This document shows, piece by piece, positions 7,837 to 14,144 of a stretch of 35,744 nucleotides of DNA (within the stretch, counting starts at the first letter, position 1; the number at the start of each line of letters is the position of its first letter). The position numbers and the translations under genes are program-made. The notes beneath the pieces are model-generated. The model was given only the letters and a program-made list of their open reading frames with translations, was not told the DNA's origin and searched no databases. The DNA comes from Novosphingobium capsulatum NBRC 12533 (GTDB lineage: Bacteria > Pseudomonadota > Alphaproteobacteria > Sphingomonadales > Sphingomonadaceae), in contig NZ_BCYV01000031.1 in assembly GCF_001598375.1 (NCBI RefSeq), positions 1-35,744 on the forward strand, read 5' to 3'.

Positions 7837-7856
7837 TACTTGGCGCCTGCCAAGTA
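7837..7856. promoter_or_regulatory. 20-base palindrome upstream of csp promoter
   Basis: TACTTGGC-GCCT-GCCAAGTA is a perfect 8-base inverted repeat with a 4-base spacer, starting 24 bases upstream of the putative -35 box. It could be a regulator binding site, or a hairpin ending the upstream transcript; no T run follows on either strand, which favours a protein site. Confidence 0.45.
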
Positions 7857-7940
7857 ATACCGGCGGTTTTGTAGCGGTGCCGGGCTGCATTTCATCGCGA
7901 ACAGCCCGGCCCACGCCGCTCAGACGATTCGCCTGCCGGT

Positions 7941-8915
7941 TCAATCGGCCAGCATGCCGGCCAGGCGCGCGGTGATGATCGCCTTGGCGTCACTCATGAT
8001 GCGGTCCACCAGTTCTGCCACGGTCGGCACATCGTGGATCAGGCCCTGGACCATGCCCGCCGTCCAGATGCCGTGTTCGGGATCGCCCGAGATCAGCCCC
8101 TCGCGCCCGCGCGCGCCCTTTACCAGATGCGCAATCGCCTCGAACGGCTTGCCCTCGCGCTCGATCCGCACGGCTTCTTCGGCCACGCTGTTGCGTGCCA
8201 CGCGTGCGGTGTTGCGATAGCTGCGGAACAGAAGGGCAGTGGCGCGTTCGTCGTTGGCCACGATCGCCTGCTTGATGCCGTCGTGGATCGGCGCTTCCTG
8301 CGTGGCGCAGAACCGCGTGCCCATGTTGATGCCTTCGGCGCCCAGGGCCAGCGCAGCGGCGAGGCCGCGCCCATCGCCAAACCCGCCCGAGGCAATGATC
8401 GGAATCTTCACCTTGTCGGCCGTGGCGGGAATCAGGATCAGGCCAGGCACGTCGTCCTCGCCAGGGTGGCCGGCGCATTCGAAGCCGTCGATCGAAATGG
8501 CGTCCACGCCCATGCGCTCTGCCGAAAGCGCGTGGCGCACCGCCGTGCACTTGTGGATCACCTTGACCCCGGCCGCCTTGAATGCGGCGACGTGTTCATC
8601 GGGGCGATAGCCGGCGGTTTCCACCGCAGTGATCCCGCTTTCGATGATTGCCTGGCGATATTCGGCATAGGGCGGCGGGGTGATCGCCGGCAGGATCGTC
8701 AGGTTCACGCCAAAGGGTTTGTCGGTCATCGTGCGGCAGCGCGCGATTTCCTTGACCAGCGCTTCGGGCGTGGGTTGGGTCAACGCGGTGAGAAAGCCCA
8801 GCGCGCCGGCATTGGCCACCGCAGCTACCAGTTCGGCCGTGCCCACCCATTGCATGCCGCCCTGGGCGATCGGGTGTTCCACGCCGAACAGTTCGGTAAA
8901 GCGGGTCTTGATCAT
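7941..8915 (-). CDS. Nitronate monooxygenase (2-nitropropane dioxygenase family)
   Basis: An FMN-dependent TIM-barrel protein, 324 residues from the ATG at 8913-8915 (MIKTRFTELFGVEHPIAQGG, the usual family start); an ATG at 8939 would add MPRGLPAA. The family oxidises alkyl nitronates. GGMQWVG, the GFLTALTQPTPE strand, the SIDGFECAGHPGEDD segment with its conserved His, and ASGGFGDGRGLAAALALGAEGINMGTRF (FMN phosphate site) are in order. It could instead serve another class of oxidised lipid or enoyl reductase, since FabK relatives share the fold. It is transcribed alone, away from the cytochrome at 9100. Confidence 0.85.
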   Translation of the reverse strand: MIKTRFTELFGVEHPIAQGGMQWVGTAELVAAVANAGALGFLTALTQPTPEALVKEIARCRTMTDKPFGVNLTILPAITPPPYAEYRQAIIESGITAVETAGYRPDEHVAAFKAAGVKVIHKCTAVRHALSAERMGVDAISIDGFECAGHPGEDDVPGLILIPATADKVKIPIIASGGFGDGRGLAAALALGAEGINMGTRFCATQEAPIHDGIKQAIVANDERATALLFRSYRNTARVARNSVAEEAVRIEREGKPFEAIAHLVKGARGREGLISGDPEHGIWTAGMVQGLIHDVPTVAELVDRIMSDAKAIITARLAGMLAD

Positions 8916-8951
8916 GGCGGCAGGCAATCCTCTTGGCATGTTTGCCGGGCA

Positions 8952-8980
8952 ATCTGCCAGCCTTGCGGCACCCTTGTCAA
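8952..8980 (-). promoter_or_regulatory. Candidate promoter of the nitronate monooxygenase gene
   Basis: A perfect TTGACA on the minus strand (8975-8980) with a weak GCAGAT 17 bases downstream (8952-8957), placed about 37 bases before the chosen ATG. The -10 match is poor, as is common in this group. Confidence 0.35.
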
Positions 8981-9099
8981 TTAACCAACCAACTAAAGGG
9001 GGCTTGTGGAAACGGCGGCGCGCTCGGCCAATAGTCCAATATCGGCATGGCCGGCATCATGGCAGGGCTGGTGCAAACAGACTGTGGAGTGGAGGAGTT

Positions 9100-9471
9100 A
9101 TGTCGAAACGCCTGATTGCCCCGGCACTTGCTGCCGCGTTCCTGATCGCTGGCAGCGCCCATGCCGCCCCGCCGCCGGCCCCGGCCAGCTGGGCCCGCTG
9201 CGCCATATGCCATGACAACACCAAGGGCGGCCCCAACAAGATCGGGCCCAACCTCTATGGCGTGGTCGGCAAGAAAGCCGGCACGCACGCGGCCAACTTC
9301 CGCTATTCCGACGGCCTCAAGAAATCGGGCCTGACGTGGAACGCCGCCACGCTCGACAAGTGGATCGAAAACCCCCGCGCGCTGGTGCCGGGCACGATGA
9401 TGTCGTTCCCGGGCCTCAAGGACCCGGCCAAGCGGGCTGAACTGGTCGGCTATCTCACCAGCCTCAAGTAA
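9100..9471 (+). CDS. Class I c-type cytochrome (c2-like)
   Basis: A 123-residue periplasmic electron carrier. A signal peptide (LIAPALAAAFLIAGSAHA) is followed by one heme site, CAICH near residue 33, GPNLYGVVGKKAG typical of cytochrome c2 / mitochondrial-type c, and an axial Met in VPGTMMSFPG. GGAGGAG just before ATG 9100 fixes the start; the open frame upstream is not part of the gene. It stands alone, ended by a strong terminator. It could receive electrons from the quinoprotein system farther right, but it is ~3 kb from it and a respiratory role is as likely. Confidence 0.92.
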   Translation: MSKRLIAPALAAAFLIAGSAHAAPPPAPASWARCAICHDNTKGGPNKIGPNLYGVVGKKAGTHAANFRYSDGLKKSGLTWNAATLDKWIENPRALVPGTMMSFPGLKDPAKRAELVGYLTSLK

Positions 9472-9501
9472 ACGTCGCCTTTCCGGGTCGCAACCGGACC
9501 G

Positions 9502-9533
9502 GGCCGGGTAGCAAGCTGCTACCCGGCCTTTTT
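9502..9533 (+). terminator. Rho-independent terminator of the cytochrome gene
   Basis: A perfect 11-base stem (GGCCGGGTAGC / GCTACCCGGCC) with an AAGCT loop, then TTTTT. It lies 30 bases after the cytochrome stop. Confidence 0.9.
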
Positions 9534-9580
9534 CGTGCGCATCGTCAGAAGAAAAGCGGGGCGGAAAAAGGGACGGGCAC

Positions 9581-9621
9581 AAAAAAGGCCGGACAGGCCC
9601 GGGGAACTGGGCTGTCCGGCC
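9581..9621 (-). terminator. Rho-independent terminator of the porin gene
   Basis: On the minus strand GGCCGGACAG pairs with CTGTCCGGCC (further inner pairing with one bulge) and is followed by TTTTTT. It is 63 bases after the porin stop and faces the cytochrome terminator, so the two transcripts are insulated. Confidence 0.88.
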
Positions 9622-9684
9622 AATGTCCCGGCGCCTGGAGAGCAAGCGCCGGGGCGGTGATGATCGGTACCGGGTAAAGGCCGA

Positions 9685-11100
9685 TCAGAAGAAGAGGATG
9701 CCGCCCAGGGCTACGGTGTCGGACTTGGCGCTGTTGCCATTGTGGGCCTGGGCCTTGGCCGAGACATATTCGCCGATCAGGGTGACCCAGCTGGTCAGGC
9801 CATAGCGGACCTGGCCGACATAGCTGCTGTTCTTCTTGACCAGCGTGGGCGTGGTGGCAGCGTCGACCGCGTTGGCAAAGTCGAGCCGGCTTTCGCCATA
9901 GCTGCCGCCGACCGAGACTTTGCCGAACGTGGCCAGGGCCTGCGCATAGAAGCCGTGGCTGTCGCGGGCATGGCCCAGACCATCGCTGTCGAGCAGGTTG
10001 AGCACCGTGGTGCCCAGGCCCTGCGCGGTGTAGTAATAGCCCACCGCCGTAACCGGGCCGACCGTCAGCTTGGCGCCCACGTCGAGTCCCTTGCCGGTGT
10101 AGCTATAGGCGCTGGCCACGGTATCGTGCTTTTGCGTAATGCCCGATAGCCACAGGTGCGCGCCCACGGGGCCCAGCTTGCCATCATAGGTCAGCTTGGC
10201 CTGGAAGCCGGGGCTGCCGTTCTGTTCGGCCGGGCCGGTGAGCGAGCTCAACGGCTGGAACACGCCAAATGCCGCCTTGAAGCCCGAGAAGCCGGGCGTG
10301 GTATAGGTAATCTGCGGCTGGAAATCGGTGTAGATATAGCCCGATCCGATACGGCCCAGCGTGGTGTTGGCGGGCGCCACGTTGCCACCGGGCGCGCCGG
10401 ACGAGAGCAGCGTTATATCGTTGAGAATGGCGTCAGAGCCGAACAGGCCGATATCGCGGCCGATCTTGATTTCGCCAAAGCCGGCGCGGCCAAACGTGAG
10501 ATAGGTCTGGCGGAAATCGATGCCCGAGGTGGCGAGCGCGGTGGGCTGGCCGCCGTTGTTGGCGCCCAGCGTGCCCCATGCAGCGCTGTTGATGCCCGGA
10601 TACATGCCAAAGTGCGCGCCCACATCCCAGCCGCCCTGGTGCGTGGTGGCTTCCACCTTGAGGAAGCCCGGCAGCAGGCCGTTGCGCACCGAAGAGGTGC
10701 TGTTGCCGCCGACATTGGCGATGCCACCGGCCACTGCCGTGTGGGCCGAGGGCGACTGCGGATTGTCGTGCACGTAAAAGCCGTTGACCGAGCCCGAGAA
10801 GCTGAGCGTTACATCGCCCACTTCCAGGCCGACGCCGCTGGCGGTGCGGCGCACGAAGCGGTCGCTGTCAGGTGCGGCAGCGGCGGCTACCGGTGCCGCA
10901 GCAGGTGCCGGCGCGGCATTTTCGGCTTCGTCTTCGCGCAGCAGCTGCTGGTATTCCTCGTCAGAGAGGATGCCCTTCTCATGCAGTCGCTTGAGCAGCG
11001 CGGCCGATGTGCCGGCCATGGCGGGCGCGGCGCCCAACGTCATCCCAAGCGCGGTTGTCGCGGCGAGCAAAACGCGCGCCAGCCCCTTTTTTGCCTTCAT
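9685..11100 (-). CDS. Outer-membrane porin
   Basis: A 471-residue beta-barrel protein. From the ATG at 11098-11100 there is a signal peptide (KKGLARVLLAATTALGMTLG...AMA), then a short SHOCT-like helical segment (LLKRLHEKGILSDEEYQQLL), a low-complexity Ala/Pro linker, and a barrel with alternating strands (FSGSVNGFYVHD, IDFRQTYLTFGRAGFGEIKIG, YIYTDFQPQITYTTPGF). It ends in Phe (ALGGILFF), the BAM targeting signature. It resembles sphingomonad general porins and short-chain amide porins; the solute is unknown. A strong terminator follows. Placement beside the alcohol-oxidation genes suggests, but does not prove, uptake of small substrates for that system. Confidence 0.88.
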   Translation of the reverse strand: MKAKKGLARVLLAATTALGMTLGAAPAMAGTSAALLKRLHEKGILSDEEYQQLLREDEAENAAPAPAAAPVAAAAAPDSDRFVRRTASGVGLEVGDVTLSFSGSVNGFYVHDNPQSPSAHTAVAGGIANVGGNSTSSVRNGLLPGFLKVEATTHQGGWDVGAHFGMYPGINSAAWGTLGANNGGQPTALATSGIDFRQTYLTFGRAGFGEIKIGRDIGLFGSDAILNDITLLSSGAPGGNVAPANTTLGRIGSGYIYTDFQPQITYTTPGFSGFKAAFGVFQPLSSLTGPAEQNGSPGFQAKLTYDGKLGPVGAHLWLSGITQKHDTVASAYSYTGKGLDVGAKLTVGPVTAVGYYYTAQGLGTTVLNLLDSDGLGHARDSHGFYAQALATFGKVSVGGSYGESRLDFANAVDAATTPTLVKKNSSYVGQVRYGLTSWVTLIGEYVSAKAQAHNGNSAKSDTVALGGILFF

Positions 11101-11235
11101 TGGTCCATCCCCTGCCATCGTTTTCTTGCCCCAAAGGGCAGGCAGAACGATGCGCCGGGGCGGCCCGCAGCGAAATTGGACTATGGTTCTCGTTCCAAGG
11201 AACTACGCAAGTTTGCGGTATTTGCGGTACAAAAT

Positions 11236-11279
11236 CCTCCCCCACGCCCGTGGGGGAGGTGCCAGCCCGCAGGGCTGGC
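11236..11279. repeat. Double-hairpin dispersed repeat
   Basis: Two adjacent inverted repeats: CCTCCCCCACG / CGTGGGGGAGG (11236-11259) and GCCAGCC / GGCTGGC (11261-11279), followed by GGAGGGGG. The pattern is like REP-type elements frequent between sphingomonad genes; a related block is at 13850-13985. Confidence 0.7.
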
Positions 11280-11297
11280 GGAGGGGGCTGGTAGAAT

Positions 11298-11361
11298 TTC
11301 GCGCAGAGGCGCTGAGGCGCAGAGAAAATAGAATCTCTGCGCCTCAGCGCCTCTGCGCGAA
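11298..11361. repeat. Perfect 28-base inverted repeat
   Basis: Arms 11298-11325 and 11334-11361 are perfect reverse complements around an 8-base AT-rich spacer. The arms contain repeated GGCGC and GCAGAG units. It sits 38 bases past the stop of the beta-propeller gene and would fold into a very stable hairpin in either transcript. Confidence 0.92.
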
Positions 11362-11399
11362 CCCCATCTCTGTTTCAGTTGACGGGAAAGGCAGGGCCT

Positions 11400-12371
11400 T
11401 CAATCCCCCACCACGGCCCCCCAGGGCGCCACGCCTGCCGGCACCGTAGCAATGGTCTGCCCCGCCACCAGGTCCACCACCGAAACATCGTTCGACAGGC
11501 CGTTGGCCGTATAGGCCCGCGTACCATCGGCGTTGAGCGCCAGGTGCCACACGCGCTTGCCCACCGGAATCGTGGTCTTGACCGTGTGGCTCGCCACATC
11601 GATCAAGGCGATACGATCGGCCCGGCCGAGCGCGACCACGGCCGTCTTGCCATCGGGGGTGAAGCGGATGCCGCAGGGCATGATCTTGTAATCGGCCACG
11701 CCGGGAATCGCGAAGTGGATCGTGGCCGTGATCGCGCGCGTCTGCGGATCGGCGATCTGCACCACGCCGCCCACTTCGGCCGCGATCCACAGCTGCTTGC
11801 CATCGGCGGTAAATTCCACGTGGCGCGGGCGCTTTTCGGTTTCCATGGTGGACACCACCGCATGGCTGGCCAGGTCGATCCAGCTGACCGCGTTGTCTTC
11901 TTCCGAGGTCACGACCAGCCACTTGCCGTCCGGGCTTTGCGCAATGCCTTCCGGCTCCTTGCCAACCGAAACCTGGAACGCCACGCGCCCGCTGGCGAGG
12001 TCGATCGCGCTGACGGCAGCATCGTTTTCGTTGGCCACGAACACGGTCTTGCCATCCTGGCTCAGGAAGAACTGTTCCGGATCCTGTCCCGCGCCGATTT
12101 CGCGCAGGATCTTGCCGGTCTGTCGGTCGATCACTTTGACCGCGTTATCGTTGCTGACGCAGACCAGCACGAAGCGCCCGTCCTTTGACAGGGTGATGCC
12201 GCGCGGGCGTTCGCCCACTGGCCAGGTGGCAAGGGACTTGCCACTCGCGCCGTCGATCACGCTGATCGAATTGCCGCGTTCGTTGCTGACATAGACGGTC
12301 TGCGCCTGCGCGGTGGCGAGCGGCAGCAGGGCGGCAATAGCGGCGAGCGCCGCGCGAGCAGTCAAACGCAT
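11400..12371 (-). CDS. PQQ-dependent catabolism-associated YncE-like beta-propeller protein
   Basis: A 323-residue periplasmic protein: signal peptide (RAALAAIAALLPLATAQA), then seven propeller blades with YVTN-type repeats such as VYVSNERGNSISVIDG, VFVANENDAAVSAIDL and VVTSEEDNAVSWIDL. This architecture matches the beta-propeller family found with PQQ alcohol dehydrogenases (TIGR03866). Its exact job is unknown; assisting the dehydrogenase or cofactor in the periplasm is the usual guess. It is divergent from pedF, with which it shares a 175-base control region, and a 28-base inverted repeat lies at its end. Confidence 0.9.
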   Translation of the reverse strand: MRLTARAALAAIAALLPLATAQAQTVYVSNERGNSISVIDGASGKSLATWPVGERPRGITLSKDGRFVLVCVSNDNAVKVIDRQTGKILREIGAGQDPEQFFLSQDGKTVFVANENDAAVSAIDLASGRVAFQVSVGKEPEGIAQSPDGKWLVVTSEEDNAVSWIDLASHAVVSTMETEKRPRHVEFTADGKQLWIAAEVGGVVQIADPQTRAITATIHFAIPGVADYKIMPCGIRFTPDGKTAVVALGRADRIALIDVASHTVKTTIPVGKRVWHLALNADGTRAYTANGLSNDVSVVDLVAGQTIATVPAGVAPWGAVVGD

Positions 12372-12546
12372 GGGGCAGGATCCTCTTCCGTCATACGCAC
12401 CTTAGGCGGCGCCTGCCCGCCTGGGCATTCGACCAAAGGTCAATTTCTCCCATGGCTTGCATGGTTCATCACCATCCGCAGTGTCACGGAGCTTGCCAAG
12501 CCCAAGATTCGTGCCAGACCATAAAACTGGGAAAGGGAATGACGCG

Positions 12547-12984
12547 ATGAAGTTCACCGGACGACTGGCGCTCTGCGCGGCAGCCGGGGTTTTTACCCTT
12601 GCCGGCGCCACGCATCTCCTGGCCCACGGCGATGTGACGCCGCAGCCCGTCGATACCACGGCGCTGCCCGATATCCAGCCCAACAACGACACCTGGTTGC
12701 AGCACAATCCCTATCGCGGCAATGCCAAGGCGATCGAGATCGGCCATCACGCCTATGCCCAGAACTGCGCGCGCTGCCACGGCATCGATGCCATTTCCGG
12801 CGGTATCGCGCCCGATCTGCGTTACCTGGAACTGGGCGATTCCGGCGATGAATGGTTCGTTCAGCGCTATCACCATGGGTCGGTGCGCGACGGCAAGGTC
12901 TATATGCCGCCGATGGGCGAGATCCTGGGCCAGAAGGCCGGCTGGGCCATCCGCGCCTGGCTTGAAACCGTGCACGAGGAATAA
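12547..12984 (+). CDS. pedF: Cytochrome c-550 PedF
   Basis: A 145-residue periplasmic cytochrome, the expected direct electron acceptor of the PQQ alcohol dehydrogenase. Signal peptide residues 1-26 (LALCAAAGVFTLAGATHLLAHG), then HGDVTPQPVDTTALPD and WLQHNPYRG, which are characteristic of the PedF / ExaB-like family. One heme site CARCHG and a probable axial Met in VYMPPMGEI. AGGGA precedes the ATG. The next gene starts 4 bases after its stop, so it is co-transcribed. Confidence 0.93.
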   Translation: MKFTGRLALCAAAGVFTLAGATHLLAHGDVTPQPVDTTALPDIQPNNDTWLQHNPYRGNAKAIEIGHHAYAQNCARCHGIDAISGGIAPDLRYLELGDSGDEWFVQRYHHGSVRDGKVYMPPMGEILGQKAGWAIRAWLETVHEE

Positions 12985-12988
12985 GCCG

Positions 12989-13840
12989 GTGGCTGTCACG
13001 CGCCGCACCCTGCTGGCTGGCCTTGCCGCTGCTGCCGTCCTGCCCCGCGCGGTGGAGGCAGCCCCTCTGGCCAAGGTCAAGGCCAACGGCATGCTGCGCG
13101 TGGCGATCTACCAGGACAACGCGCCATGGTCGTGGGACGAGGGCGGCCAGATCAAGGGCATCGATGCCGATCTCGGTCGCGCCCTGGCTGCAGCACTCGG
13201 CGTGAAAGCCGATCTGGCGATCTTCCCGGCCGGCGAAAGCGTCGAAGACGATCTGCGCAATGCGGTGTGGCGTGGCGGGCTGCTGGGGTTCCAGGCGGCC
13301 GATGTGATGCTGCATGTGCCGTTCGATCCAGCCTTTGCTGCCGCGCAAGACCAGGTGGCGATCGTCGCACCTTATGTGCGGGAACGCTTCGGCCTGGCCT
13401 GCGCCACCGGCAAGGGCCTGGAATGCGAAGGTATTCCCGTCTCGTTCAAGGGGCACAAGCTGGCTGTGGAAGTGGCCACGATCCCCGATTACTATCTGAT
13501 GGGCCAATTTGGCGGCGCGCTCGCCAAGGATGTGGCACATTATCCCAATGGCGTGTCGGCGGTTTCAGCCCTGGTCAAGGGCGATGCTGATGCCGCCATG
13601 GCGACCACGGCTCAGCTCGAATACGGACTCAAAGGCCATGCCAGCGGCTTTGCCCGGCGCAAGGGGCCCTTGCCGATGATGACCAGCCCCGGCTGGGACG
13701 TTGGCATGGCGGTCAAGGAATCCAGCCGCACGCTGGGTGATGCCTTGGAAGAGATCGTGGGCCAGATGCAGAAAGACGGCCGCCTGGCCGCGCTGTGCCA
13801 GCCCTATGGCGTGAACTGGCAGGCGCCGCTGGCGGGTTGA
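12989..13840 (+). CDS. Quinoprotein dehydrogenase-associated substrate-binding protein (GTG start)
   Basis: A 283-residue type 2 periplasmic binding protein like those annotated as quinoprotein-associated probable ABC substrate-binding proteins (TIGR03871, MoxJ-like). I use GTG 12989; an upstream ATG at 12722 would run through pedF out of frame with it. The start (AVTRRTLLAGLAAAAVLPRA) has a twin-arginine-like signal. The fold starts at LRVAIYQDNAPWSWDEGGQ and includes GIDADLGRALAAALG. No ABC permease or ATPase is near, so it probably acts as an accessory of the dehydrogenase rather than a transporter. Confidence 0.85.
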   Translation: MAVTRRTLLAGLAAAAVLPRAVEAAPLAKVKANGMLRVAIYQDNAPWSWDEGGQIKGIDADLGRALAAALGVKADLAIFPAGESVEDDLRNAVWRGGLLGFQAADVMLHVPFDPAFAAAQDQVAIVAPYVRERFGLACATGKGLECEGIPVSFKGHKLAVEVATIPDYYLMGQFGGALAKDVAHYPNGVSAVSALVKGDADAAMATTAQLEYGLKGHASGFARRKGPLPMMTSPGWDVGMAVKESSRTLGDALEEIVGQMQKDGRLAALCQPYGVNWQAPLAG

Positions 13841-14144
13841 GGCCCACCCCTCCGTCAGGCCTACGGCCTGCCACCTCCCCACCATGTGGGGAGGATACGA
13901 GATCCTCCCTGGCGCGCAGCGGCGGGGAGGGGGACCGCGCGCGCAGCGCGTGGTGGAGGGGCAATTGTTGCGCAGCAAACCTAGTGCCAAGGTCCAATTG
14001 TAGCCCGCGCACGATGGAATAGGTTCCCAGATGTCAGGTGGGCGGGGCAGGGGGCACCGGCCGCAGCAAACCACCATCCGCCCCCCATAATCAGCGCAAC
14101 GTGATCAGCCCGCACGAGAGGCTGCACGATCAATCGGAGGTGTG
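13841..14144. repeat. Intergenic region with REP-like hairpins
   Basis: About 300 bases without a gene between the binding protein and the dehydrogenase. CAGGC-CTACG-GCCTG and CCTCCCCAC-CAT-GTGGGGAGG (13874-13894) form hairpins in a block ending near 13985, related in style to the element at 11236. The last ~90 bases hold the likely dehydrogenase promoter. Confidence 0.7.
14086..14091 (+). promoter_or_regulatory. Candidate -10 box of the PQQ dehydrogenase gene
   Basis: CATAAT, 53 bases before the ATG, with no -35-like sequence at the proper distance. That fits an activator-dependent promoter. A 10-base sequence, CACCATCCGC (14072-14081), just upstream also occurs ahead of pedF (12470-12479). 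Confidence 0.35.

Larger units (their letters stand above)
7629..7940. other. Intergenic region with csp leader, promoter and palindrome
   Basis: This gap of about 310 bases between the nitronate monooxygenase stop and the cold-shock gene has no convincing gene. It holds a -35-like TTGACA and weak -10 on the minus strand, an 8-base-arm palindrome farther upstream, and a probable ~150-base untranslated leader for the csp-infA operon. Confidence 0.6.

Noticed and set aside
12722..12988. Upstream ATG for the substrate-binding protein
   Set aside because: This would put 89 residues inside pedF in another frame, with no family similarity; the GTG at 12989 starts directly before a Tat-like signal.
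13874..13985. Possible CRISPR or tandem array in repeat-rich gaps
   Set aside because: Only a few hairpins of differing sequence, with no regular repeat-spacer pattern and no cas genes.
13713..14077. Minus-strand open frames in the gap before the PQQ dehydrogenase
   Set aside because: They are made of the REP-like hairpin block plus antisense of the binding protein gene.
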